From the NCBI GenBank assembly GCA_009839635.1, contig VXPJ01000072.1, positions 1 to 32,360 on the forward strand: a DNA stretch of 32,360 nucleotides, read 5' to 3'. The DNA is from Pseudomonadota bacterium (GTDB taxonomy: Bacteria; Pseudomonadota; Gammaproteobacteria; UBA4575). Numbering within the stretch: position 1 is the stretch's first letter; each line of letters opens with the position of its first letter. A model generated the notes under the pieces. That model had not been told where the DNA came from, did not search any database, and saw only the letters and a program-made list of their open reading frames with translations. Of the stretch, positions 19,419 through 27,782 are shown in pieces. The position numbers and the translations under genes are program-made.

Positions 19419-19535
19419 TAGCGGGTTGTTGTTGCTAACAGTCTTCAAGAATAGTGAAATTTTCCTGAACTGTTGCAAAGCGGGAATTATCCGGGCTTTT
19501 GCGCAGGCTACAGGCGGTGCAGGGAAGAAAGAACA

Positions 19536-21542
19536 ATGCGACTGACTGAAGAACTGATCCTCCTGATGCTTGATGAGCAAAGCGGCTACCTAGAAATGGT
19601 GCCTGGCTGGGATTTCTCGTGTGTCATCGCCGGCGCAGTCATCGCGGACCTCGCCCTGGAATTTCGAATTGACACGGATTTGGACTCATTGCACCTGATC
19701 AATGGGGACCCCACCGGCGACACCATGCTTGATCCCACATTGAAGGAGATCAGCGAATCGAAGGGTACTTTCAGCACCCAGTACTGGATTGAGAAGAACA
19801 CCTCGCGTTCCGACGATATCGTTACAATCACGCTCGACCGACTGGTTGAAAAAGGGATCTTGCAACACGAAACCGGTGGCTTCTGGTCATTGTCCTCATC
19901 GGTCTCCCGTACCAAAACCTACCCGACTGCCCAAGGCGCATCAAAGGAAGAGGCCAAGTCGCGAATCTTGAATGTCATTCTGAACGACATCATCCCGGAT
20001 CCCCGGGATGTCATCCTTATCTGTCTCATGCATACATGCGGGGGATTCAAGCTTATCCTCGACGAGGAAGACTATCAGGAAAAAATTGAACGCATCGAAA
20101 TGCTTGCCTCAATGGATCTGGTCGGCCAGTCCATATCCAAGGCAGTCATGCAAAGCACCATCAGGCCGAAGACGAAACAGGTTATTCAAACCAAGCCCAT
20201 CCCCAAGATGAAGGTATCCGACATCCTGCAGATTTCGGATTTCCGGCGGGGGGACATACCCAAGGCGATCTGCCAGATCCATGATAAGTACGGCCCGGTC
20301 GTCGAGGTACCCTTCAAGCTCAGGGGTCAACGGTTGCTCCTGCTGTCGGGCCCGGATGTCAATCAGTGGGTTCAGAAAAAGGGCAGGTTCTATCTTCGTT
20401 CAAAGGATTTTATCAAGGATTTTGAAGCCGAATATGGTGCCTCGCGAACCATGTCGGGCATGGATGGCGCAGAACACTACCGGATGAGAAAATCATTGCA
20501 GAAGGCGTATTCCCGGGCCGGTCTCTCCTGCAGACTGCCGGAGGTCGTTCATCTTTGCCGGAAATCCCTTGCCCGGTGGGAGCAGGGCTCAGTCATCGGC
20601 GCGACCATGGCCTGCCGGAATCACATTTGCAGTCAGGTTTCCAGCCTTTTGTTCGGTGTGGATGCTGGGGACGACATTGACGACATCATTGCCTACGGAC
20701 AGCGTGCGCTGAACATCCGTGTACTTGGAATGCTACCGGAATTCCTGCTCTCCACACCACGCATGAACCGGGCCAAGAATGCAGTGCAGCAGCTCGTCAA
20801 ATCAGTCCATGCCTCGCACACGCCAGCACAAAGGGAAGGGAAACCGCAAGATCTCGCCGATGCAATTCTCGAACTTCACCGAAGTGACCCGCAGTTTCTT
20901 CCTGAAACGGATACTACCTTCCCGTTTGTGGCAACGATGGTCGCCAGCATCTATCCCGGCAGTGGATTGGCTTTTGCCCTGTATTCGATGATTACCCGTC
21001 CAGACCTGTACGACAGGGTGCGTGAAGAGGCGGATGCACTGTTCGGAAACGGAAGAGAGCCAACTGCCGAGGATTTCAGCCTGTCAAATATTGATGTAAC
21101 CCATCGGGTATTTCTCGAAACCGAACGCATGTATCCCGCCATTCCTTGGCAACTCCGGGCCGTGATGAACCGATGCACCATTGATAAGTACGAGATACCG
21201 GTCAAAACCTACGTGTTGATATGCCAGACCGCGACACACTACATGGATAATGTCTTCAAGAACCCGACAGAATTTGACATCGGCCGCTACCAGAAAGGGC
21301 GACAGGAGCATCTGGGCCCATCTGCCTATACGCCCTTTGGCCTGGGCACACACGCATGCCTGGGGCATCGCTTTGTCGAATTGCAGATGGCTGTCAATCT
21401 CCTGCTCTTCGCCTACCACCTGAGGCTGGAAGTGAAGCCCGATGATTATGAGTTGCGCATCAACCCCTTCCCTGAATCGGCACCGACCAAGAAACTGAAG
21501 TTCAGGGTGGCCGAAGTCAGAAACCCCGTGAATCTCCATTAG
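19536..21542 (+). CDS. GPP34 (GOLPH3-like) domain fused to cytochrome P450
   Basis: 668 aa, two domains. Residues 1-~210 match the GPP34/GOLPH3/Vps74 pattern in order: LTEELILLMLDEQSGYL (3-19), IAGAVIADLALEFRI (31-45), DPTGDTMLDPTLKEI (58-72), QYWIEK (82-87), DRLVEKGIL (101-109), and helices around DPRDVILICLMHTCGGFKLIL. Human GOLPH3 has LTLMEEVLLLGL, APTGDVLLDEAL, QNWIEL and NLVEKGVL in the same order. Residues ~225-668 form a P450: C-helix H314xxxR318, ExxR Glu528/Arg531 (LETER), and heme loop FGLGTHACLG with Cys608. The I helix reads ASIYPGSG (470-477), where Ile-Tyr replaces the usual Asp/Glu-Thr. No signal peptide or membrane anchor. Start ATG 19536 follows AGGGAAG; the track's TTG at 19473 adds unconserved residues. 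Apparently monocistronic, convergent with the RND operon. No redox partner gene nearby; substrate unknown. Confidence 0.88.
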   Translation: MRLTEELILLMLDEQSGYLEMVPGWDFSCVIAGAVIADLALEFRIDTDLDSLHLINGDPTGDTMLDPTLKEISESKGTFSTQYWIEKNTSRSDDIVTITLDRLVEKGILQHETGGFWSLSSSVSRTKTYPTAQGASKEEAKSRILNVILNDIIPDPRDVILICLMHTCGGFKLILDEEDYQEKIERIEMLASMDLVGQSISKAVMQSTIRPKTKQVIQTKPIPKMKVSDILQISDFRRGDIPKAICQIHDKYGPVVEVPFKLRGQRLLLLSGPDVNQWVQKKGRFYLRSKDFIKDFEAEYGASRTMSGMDGAEHYRMRKSLQKAYSRAGLSCRLPEVVHLCRKSLARWEQGSVIGATMACRNHICSQVSSLLFGVDAGDDIDDIIAYGQRALNIRVLGMLPEFLLSTPRMNRAKNAVQQLVKSVHASHTPAQREGKPQDLADAILELHRSDPQFLPETDTTFPFVATMVASIYPGSGLAFALYSMITRPDLYDRVREEADALFGNGREPTAEDFSLSNIDVTHRVFLETERMYPAIPWQLRAVMNRCTIDKYEIPVKTYVLICQTATHYMDNVFKNPTEFDIGRYQKGRQEHLGPSAYTPFGLGTHACLGHRFVELQMAVNLLLFAYHLRLEVKPDDYELRINPFPESAPTKKLKFRVAEVRNPVNLH

Positions 21543-21629
21543 CGGGAATCTTCGAACACAAGAAGCCGCAAGACGCTTGCTGATACCGGAGAACAGCCAG
21601 CACCTCGCCTGTTGGCGATATCAAAATAT

Positions 21630-24600
21630 TCAGTCTACAGGGTTGACGGTTGCCGGAGAGACGAGGTCAGCGCCTGCTTCAGTCTGCTGGATCCTCTTGC
21701 GAAGATACATTGCCATCAGCGCGGGTATGAGCATCATCAATATGGCCGTAGTAATCATGATCCCGAAACCGAGTGATGCAGCAAATGGAATCAAAAACTG
21801 TGCCTGAATTGCACGCTCAAGAATGAGGGGCGTGAACCCGAGGAAAGTGGTCACAGAAGTGAGCAAAATTGGACGAAAGCGTCCCTTTGCGCCCTCTATA
21901 ATTGCAGTTCGCGCAGGAACTCCCTCGTCGAGTTTCTGGTCGATGAAATCAATCATCACCAGCGAATCATTCACGACGACACCACTGAGGCCAAATATGC
22001 CCAAAAAGGATGCAGCACTCATGGCGATTCCCAATGCCAGGTGACCCCAGATCGCACCGATGAGCCCGAACGGGATGATGGCCATGATGATAAATGGCTT
22101 GATGTAGGAGCGCAGGGGGATGGCCAGCAGCGCAAATATCATGAGCATTGCAACTGCAAACCCGCGTTTCAGTGAGCCCAGGGATTCCAATTGCTCCTGT
22201 TGCTCTCCTCCAAACGTATACGTCAGGCCGGGATGTGCCTCCTTGAGTCCTGCAAGGATTGAATTCGCCAAAATGGCGTTGGCTTCCCCGCCGGTGATTA
22301 CGGTCTGGTCCACATCCGCCGTGACCGTAACAACGCGCTGCCCGTCCCTTCTCGAAATCGCGGGTGGCGACATGCCTGATTCGAACGTCGCAACCTGACT
22401 TAACGGAACCTCAGCTCCAGTGGGAGTGCGGATCAGGTACCCTTCGATATCGGTGATGGCATTGCGCTCATCCTTGGGCAAACGCACATAAACCCGTATT
22501 TCTTCGCGCCCGCGCTGCACCCGCAAGGCCTCTGCACCGAAAAATGCAGCACGTGCCTGCTGTGCCATGTCTTCAAGTGTAAGTCCAAGTGTACGTGCCT
22601 CGGGCCGCAGCCCAAGCTGGATTTCCCGAACTCCCGGCGTATGATCAGACCGTACATCAAAGACACCTTCCAGTTCGCGCAAGCCATATACGGCAGAACC
22701 TGCGACCTGGTTGAGATTTTGCGGTTGAGGGTGCGACAGTACCACCTCAATGGGATTGCCCAAATCAAAGACCTTGCCACTGAAAGTGACTCCACGAACG
22801 TAGGGCAGGATACCCACCTCATCTCGCCATGCCTGGGCAATGGCCCCGGTGGAAATCTTGCGCTGCTGTGCGCCCAGCAACTTGAATTCGATGGTGGCGA
22901 TATTCGGTTCCGGATTCAGCGAAAGTTTCGGTGCAAGACCCCCGCCCTCTACCCGCGGCCCTTGACCTACGGTCACGGTTACCCCGGAAAGCAAGGGGGA
23001 GGCGCCCTCGGGCCGGTCACGCGAAATCCGTTCGAGCACACGATGTCCTGCACCTTCCAGTTCCCTTGCAACCTCATGCGTTCTCTGCGCAGTGGTGCCA
23101 TCAGGCATCTCCAGCGTGGCGGTGACAAAATCACCCTCCACGACATCCGCAAAGGATGTTGCGACGACCCCCGCCGGCAGCAAGGAAACACTGAAAATCA
23201 GCAGGCCGATGGCGCCCGCCAGCGTCACGACAGGCTGGGCAGTCGCAAAGTGTAGTCCCCGGTCCAGAGGACCCTTCAGAAATTTATCCAGCAGATCATC
23301 TACAACACCTCGAACCCGGGCAAAAAACCGGTCAACCGGCCCGGTAGGCGTCCATTCCGGTCCATGCAGATTGGACAGATGGTTGGGCAGGATCAGCAGT
23401 GATTCCACCAGGGAAATCAGCAACATCGCAATGATAATCACCGGCAGGGCCTTCCATACCTGTCCGATGCCCCCAGGTATGAAAAATAGTGGAATGAATG
23501 CTGCGACGGAAGTCAGTACGGCAAACGTCAGAGGCACCTTGATCCGTCGAGTGCCGCGGATCGCCGCGACGATGCCCGGCGTACCACGGCTTCGTTCATG
23601 GTGAATATGCTCGGCCACGACAATGGCATCGTCAACCACGATGCCGATCGCCAGGACAAACGCGAACAGGGAGACCGTATTGATCGAGATATCCGCCGCC
23701 AACATCGCAGCCAGAGCGCCGATCCCTGAGACGGCCAGGCCCGCAGCGACCCATACAGCCAGCCGAATCTCGAGAAACAGGGCCAAGGCAACCAGAACAA
23801 GCATCAAACCCAGGATTCCATTCTTAAGAAGGATGTTCACGCGTTCCTTGTAGTCCTGAGAGTCATCATTCCAGATCGTGATCCCGACCCCGTCAGGAAG
23901 GGATGGGCTGATCACGTTGACAACGTGCTCTCGCACAGCCGTGGTAACATCCATCACCCGCTCCCCTTCTGCCCGGTAGACTTCAACAAAGGCAGCAGGC
24001 TGATTCTGATGACGTACGATCAGATCGGAGTCCTGAAAGCCATCGCGTACCCGGGCGATGTCTCCCAGTCGTACGACCGTGCCGTCATTTCTACTGAGAA
24101 CAACCATTTCCTCAAAATCCTGCTGGACATAGCGCTGACCCAAGGTGCGTACACGCACCTCGGTTTCCCGGGTTTCGATACTGCCTGCTGACAGATCCAG
24201 GGAGCCGTGGCGTATCGTGTTTGCGATATCCGTCAGGGTGAGGCCCAGGGCACGCAGGCGGGCCTGCGGGACCTCGATGGTGATTTCATAATCCCGTACA
24301 CCGCTGGTCTCGACCGATGACACGGTGGGAAGCGAAGCCAGCTCATCCTCGATCTGGTACGCCAGCTCTTTGAGAGCGCGCTCGGAGATTTCTCCATGGA
24401 CAAGGACACGAACCACACTCTGATGGTTGGACATTTCCCGGAATTCCGGACGCTCGGCTGCCGCGGGGAAAGACTGGATACGACCCACCACAGTTTTGAT
24501 CTCATCCAGCACACGACCTATATCCGCACCCAGCTTCAGTTCAGCACGCACTGACGCCATCCCTGGAGCGGCCACGGACTTCACCCGCTTGACGTTGCCC

Positions 24601-24854
24601 AGCGATTCGACCTGCTCCTCGATCTTGACCACGATCGACTCTTCCACCTCTTCCGGCGTGGCACCGGGATAGGCCACGGAGACTTCGATGGTATTGAATT
24701 CCACCGTGGCCCATGATTCCCGCTCCAGACCGGTCAATGCCACCAAGCCTGCAGCCAGTATGACGAACATGAACAGGTTGGCCGCGACGCTGTTGCCCGC
24801 CATATAGGCGATCGGGCCGCCCGGCTCTCCCAGGTGACTGCTTTTTTGGCTCAT
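21630..24854 (-). CDS. RND-family multidrug efflux permease (AcrB-like)
   Basis: Inner-membrane proton-driven pump of a tripartite efflux system. 1074 aa, the full HAE1-like size: TM1 near 21-40, a large periplasmic loop, six TM helices, second large loop, six TM helices. The proton-relay pair Asp408/Asp409 is present in TM4 (GIVVDDAIVVAEHI). In TM10 the Lys expected for AcrB-type pumps is not found (FGLSGVVVNDSLVMIDFI), pointing to a different RND subgroup. Periplasmic motif AYPGATPEEVEE near residue 61 is standard. Start ATG 24854 overlaps the stop of the adaptor gene by 4 nt (ATGA). Substrate cannot be told from sequence; no metal-type CzcA signature seen. The 87 nt to the convergent P450 gene hold only two small hairpins without T-tracts. 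Confidence 0.93.
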   Translation of the reverse strand: MSQKSSHLGEPGGPIAYMAGNSVAANLFMFVILAAGLVALTGLERESWATVEFNTIEVSVAYPGATPEEVEESIVVKIEEQVESLGNVKRVKSVAAPGMASVRAELKLGADIGRVLDEIKTVVGRIQSFPAAAERPEFREMSNHQSVVRVLVHGEISERALKELAYQIEDELASLPTVSSVETSGVRDYEITIEVPQARLRALGLTLTDIANTIRHGSLDLSAGSIETRETEVRVRTLGQRYVQQDFEEMVVLSRNDGTVVRLGDIARVRDGFQDSDLIVRHQNQPAAFVEVYRAEGERVMDVTTAVREHVVNVISPSLPDGVGITIWNDDSQDYKERVNILLKNGILGLMLVLVALALFLEIRLAVWVAAGLAVSGIGALAAMLAADISINTVSLFAFVLAIGIVVDDAIVVAEHIHHERSRGTPGIVAAIRGTRRIKVPLTFAVLTSVAAFIPLFFIPGGIGQVWKALPVIIIAMLLISLVESLLILPNHLSNLHGPEWTPTGPVDRFFARVRGVVDDLLDKFLKGPLDRGLHFATAQPVVTLAGAIGLLIFSVSLLPAGVVATSFADVVEGDFVTATLEMPDGTTAQRTHEVARELEGAGHRVLERISRDRPEGASPLLSGVTVTVGQGPRVEGGGLAPKLSLNPEPNIATIEFKLLGAQQRKISTGAIAQAWRDEVGILPYVRGVTFSGKVFDLGNPIEVVLSHPQPQNLNQVAGSAVYGLRELEGVFDVRSDHTPGVREIQLGLRPEARTLGLTLEDMAQQARAAFFGAEALRVQRGREEIRVYVRLPKDERNAITDIEGYLIRTPTGAEVPLSQVATFESGMSPPAISRRDGQRVVTVTADVDQTVITGGEANAILANSILAGLKEAHPGLTYTFGGEQQEQLESLGSLKRGFAVAMLMIFALLAIPLRSYIKPFIIMAIIPFGLIGAIWGHLALGIAMSAASFLGIFGLSGVVVNDSLVMIDFIDQKLDEGVPARTAIIEGAKGRFRPILLTSVTTFLGFTPLILERAIQAQFLIPFAASLGFGIMITTAILMMLIPALMAMYLRKRIQQTEAGADLVSPATVNPVD

Positions 24855-26080
24855 TGTTCTACAGCGTCCCGGCTGCGCACCCTCATGCCTTCGGTGGCAA
24901 ATTGAATGCCGCCCGTGACAACGGCCTGCCCCTCTTCGAGGGCACCGGTTACGAAGATTTCATTATCACCACGCTGCAGCACCTGTACCGGGACAATACC
25001 GACTCTTTGCCCATCGCGGATTACCCAAACCTCATTCCCCGGTTGCAGGGCCAAACGCGGGATCCGGAAATAGCTCTCCGGCGTGAGCCCCTCGATTTCA
25101 ACCTCCACAAACTTGCCCACCAGAAGCGGAGGAGGCTGGGAGGTATGCTCTTGCGAGTCGACCGGGGTACCCGCAGAAAAGGGCTCGGGGACACGCACAA
25201 TCACATCGATGGTTCGTGTCTGCTTGTCAAGGGACACCTCGGCCCGGTCCACATAGCCGTCCCACGCGTAGTGCGCGTCTGCGTATCTCGCGATGACACG
25301 CGCATTCACCCGCCGCTTGGCATCCCCCGCCTGAAGCTCCCACAGCCCGGGGATCAATGCGGTGTTGGAATCGGACAGGGGCAATACCACCTCGACCGCA
25401 TCGGCGGCAAACAGCCGCCCGACGACCTGGCCCACCGTCAGAAACTGGCCGATGTCCACGGACTTCTCGCGCACATAGCCATCGAAGGACGCCTTCACGC
25501 TGGTTCGGGCCAACGCCAGCCGGGCTTCGGCAACCTTGGCCTCCTCACGTTTCAGCGCAGCCTGAGCAGCCTTCAGTTGGGGCTCTCGCAGCACCAGGGG
25601 GCTTGCCTGGGTCACCGTGGATCCCGACTCGCGCTGTCGACCAGAGTACTGCTCGTATTCTGTCCGGGCGACGGCCGCCAACTCGCGGGCCTCGAGAAGG
25701 GCCACTCTCCGGTCTTCGAGATCGGCCATGGCTTCGCGCAGGCGATACTGGTAGTCCTCCCGTTCAATGCGGAAGATCGTATCGCCCGCCTTGATCCGCC
25801 CGCCACTGTGGAAGCTCGGATTCATCCAGTCGACTCGGCCACTGACTTGCGAAGTGATGTCAATTTCCGCACTGGGCCGCACGGTTCCGGCACCGTACAC
25901 CGGTATGGCCCCGGTCCCGGGCGCCACCTGGGCGGACTGCACGAACGGAATTCGAGGCGGCAGCTCACGACGCTCCGGCTCAGGCGCCAGTGATACCAGA
26001 ATGGATGCCAGCACCACCGCACCCACCAGAATCCCGGCGGCAACCAGATAGCTTTTCAGTCCGTCCTTCAGTTTTTTCAT
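24851..26080 (-). CDS. RND periplasmic adaptor (membrane-fusion protein, HlyD/AcrA family)
   Basis: Links the RND pump to the outer-membrane channel. 409 aa: N-terminal membrane anchor (SYLVAAGILVGAVVLASILV, 10-29) with no lipobox, barrel-sandwich halves (ITSQVSGRVDWM... and KASFDGYVREKSVDIGQFL) separated by an alpha-helical hairpin rich in Ala/Glu/Arg (~residues 110-200), then beta-barrel and membrane-proximal domains ending in IFVTGALEEGQAVVTGG. Start ATG 26080 lies 6 nt after the outer-membrane factor stop, and a GGAG overlapping the end of that gene serves as Shine-Dalgarno. Second gene of the operon. Confidence 0.93.
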   Translation of the reverse strand: MKKLKDGLKSYLVAAGILVGAVVLASILVSLAPEPERRELPPRIPFVQSAQVAPGTGAIPVYGAGTVRPSAEIDITSQVSGRVDWMNPSFHSGGRIKAGDTIFRIEREDYQYRLREAMADLEDRRVALLEARELAAVARTEYEQYSGRQRESGSTVTQASPLVLREPQLKAAQAALKREEAKVAEARLALARTSVKASFDGYVREKSVDIGQFLTVGQVVGRLFAADAVEVVLPLSDSNTALIPGLWELQAGDAKRRVNARVIARYADAHYAWDGYVDRAEVSLDKQTRTIDVIVRVPEPFSAGTPVDSQEHTSQPPPLLVGKFVEVEIEGLTPESYFRIPRLALQPGNEVWVIRDGQRVGIVPVQVLQRGDNEIFVTGALEEGQAVVTGGIQFATEGMRVRSRDAVEQ

Positions 26081-26086
26081 GCCGGT

Positions 26087-27661
26087 TTACTCCGTGGCTA
26101 GGGATGCGGCCCGAAGGCCCGCAACCTGTGGAGAATCGTCAATGTGTACAGCCTCCTCCGGGCCGGCGGCCGTCCACACGCCGCCCAGTGCGCGATGCAG
26201 CGCCAGGCGCATGTACCCCAGATCGCGCTCGGCGGCAGCCAGCGAGGACTTCATGCTGGTAAGCGTTTCCGAGGCTGCCAGGAAGTCATCGTAGTCGCCG
26301 ACTCCGGACCAGTAGCGGCGCTCCTGAAAGGCCGTCTCCGCCCGGGCTTCCTCGACGGACGAGCTCAGCAGCGCATGGCGCTGATGGCTGGTCTCGAGTT
26401 GGGTCAGCACAGCCTCAACCTCGTTGACCGCAGTGACCACCGAGTGCCTGTACGCAAAAGCCGCTTCTTTCAGCCGGGTCTCCGCAAGGGTCACATTGTG
26501 ACGCAGCCGCTTGCCCTGAAATACCGGCCCGACCAGATTCAGGCTCAGATTTTTGAACCACTGGGCCGCATCCAGCCACTGATGGGTGTCCGAGCCCTGC
26601 AATCCGATGGTGCCGGACAGGGACAGCGATGGCAGCAGTTCGGCACGGCGTGCTCCGACGGCATAGCGGGCCGCCTCCACCCGCTGCTGGGCCGCGCCCA
26701 CATCGGGGCGTTGGGTGAGAAGGTCAGCCGGTATGCCCACAGGAATGCGATCGAATGTCATCGAGGGCGACAGGGAATCCGGCAACATGCCCGCCAGGTC
26801 CGCCCGGTACCCGCCCAGCAGGATCCAGAGCCGGCCCTCTGCATCGGCCAGCCGCCCTCGGATGGCAGGCAGTTCAGCTTGCGAGTTCCACAGTTGCAGG
26901 CGCGCAGTGTAGAGTTCACGCGCCGTGTTCAGGCCACGCTGGTAGCGGGCCGTGGTGAGCTTCTCGCGCTCCTGCAGGATCCCCACGATCTCGTCGGACA
27001 GCCCGAGTTGGCGGCGCAACCAGGCGATCTCGATATACGTGCGCACGGTTTCTGCAACGACCCCGATCCGGGCCGCACGGTAGTCCCACTCCGAAGCCAG
27101 GTGTTCGGCGCGGGCCGCCCGTGCATCACTGCGGTTGCGGCCCCAGAAGTCGGCCTCGTAGGAGAAGTTCGCACTCAGGGAGTACGTGGTCACCGCCAGG
27201 CGGTCCGGCACGGAAATGCCAAACTCCTGTTTGAGTTCCGGACTCAACCCGATCTCTTCAATCTGCTCACCCACGCCCGCATTGGTAGGCGTATCCGTGT
27301 CCTCGCCAGACGCCGATGGCTGCAGCGCTGGGTACCTGGCGGCATTTGCGATGCCCGCCCGGGCCCGGGCCTGCTCAACCCGCGCCACGGCTTCTGCCAA
27401 GTCGAGGTTCGACACCAGTACGGCTTCCACGACCCGGTCCAGCGCCGGGTCGTTGTATGTTTTCCACCACTCCAGCGCCTCGTAGGCCCCGCCCGCAGCT
27501 TCGCCGGTGAATTTTTCAGGCAATTGCAGCACAGGCGCCTCGGCCTCCAGCATAGATTTTTGTGAACACGCGGCCATGAGAAATCCGGCGATCACCGCAA
27601 ACAGCACTCCTGAGGCGGAATGCCACCGGTGCGTTGCCAGTCTTTCAGAAACAGTTGCCAT
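26087..27661 (-). CDS. Outer-membrane efflux lipoprotein (TolC/OprM, NodT family)
   Basis: Trimeric outer-membrane channel of the tripartite efflux system. 524 aa from ATG 27661; the track begins at a GTG 63 nt upstream, but that would put 21 unconserved residues before the signal peptide and run through the inverted repeat. The lipoprotein signal is clear: basic n-region, VLFAVIAGFLMAAC with Cys32 as the lipidated residue. Family stretches: TYNDPALDRVVEAVL, NLDLAEAVARVEQARA, TQRPDVGAAQQRVEAARY and LSLSGTIGLQG. First gene of the RND operon, an order (OMF-MFP-RND) less common than MFP-RND-OMF. Confidence 0.92.
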   Translation of the reverse strand: MATVSERLATHRWHSASGVLFAVIAGFLMAACSQKSMLEAEAPVLQLPEKFTGEAAGGAYEALEWWKTYNDPALDRVVEAVLVSNLDLAEAVARVEQARARAGIANAARYPALQPSASGEDTDTPTNAGVGEQIEEIGLSPELKQEFGISVPDRLAVTTYSLSANFSYEADFWGRNRSDARAARAEHLASEWDYRAARIGVVAETVRTYIEIAWLRRQLGLSDEIVGILQEREKLTTARYQRGLNTARELYTARLQLWNSQAELPAIRGRLADAEGRLWILLGGYRADLAGMLPDSLSPSMTFDRIPVGIPADLLTQRPDVGAAQQRVEAARYAVGARRAELLPSLSLSGTIGLQGSDTHQWLDAAQWFKNLSLNLVGPVFQGKRLRHNVTLAETRLKEAAFAYRHSVVTAVNEVEAVLTQLETSHQRHALLSSSVEEARAETAFQERRYWSGVGDYDDFLAASETLTSMKSSLAAAERDLGYMRLALHRALGGVWTAAGPEEAVHIDDSPQVAGLRAASLATE

Positions 27662-27674
27662 TACAATGCAGCAT

Positions 27675-27693
27675 ATCGCACCACCGGTGCGAT
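27675..27693. promoter_or_regulatory. Perfect inverted repeat, candidate operator of the RND operon
   Basis: ATCGCACC-ACC-GGTGCGAT: two perfect 8-nt arms around a 3-nt centre, ending 14 nt upstream of the outer-membrane factor ATG. Size and position suit a dimeric repressor (TetR- or MarR-like), though no regulator gene is adjacent in the window. It is not followed by a T-tract, so a terminator of the upstream redoxin gene is unlikely. Confidence 0.55.
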
Positions 27694-27782
27694 GCAGAAA
27701 TTCCTGATCCGCAGTACCGGCCACATCAACCGGTCTGGTTCAGCCAGCGGACGCTCCTTCTCGGTTTATCCCCGGCAAGACG

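Larger units (their letters stand above)
19134..19535 (+). other. Divergent intergenic control region, tkt / GPP34-P450
   Basis: 402 nt without a convincing gene. It holds the candidate tkt promoter on the minus strand (19259-19287) and the extended -10 promoter for the P450 gene on the plus strand (19411-19418). An imperfect inverted pair, GATAATCCCG at 19393-19402 and CGGGAATTATC at 19481-19491, flanks the latter promoter and its leader. The stretch after 19390 is clearly more AT-rich than the flanking genes. Short ORFs listed here (19312-19545 plus, 19112-19342 minus) show no recognisable protein features. Confidence 0.6.

Noticed and set aside
19312-19545. 77-aa ORF between tkt and the P450 gene
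   Set aside because: Spans the promoter and start of the P450 gene in another frame, with no ribosome-binding site or family features.
21543-21629. Bidirectional terminator between the P450 gene and the RND operon
   Set aside because: Two 5-bp hairpins (GCAAG-ACG-CTTGC and TCGCC-TGTT-GGCGA) exist, but neither is followed by a T-tract on either strand.
24854-25993. 379-aa plus-strand ORF
   Set aside because: Antisense shadow of the membrane-fusion protein gene; no recognisable domains and His/Arg/Gly-rich composition typical of shadows.
26144-27565. 473-aa plus-strand ORF
   Set aside because: Antisense shadow of the outer-membrane efflux gene, whose minus-strand protein has clear family motifs and a lipoprotein signal.
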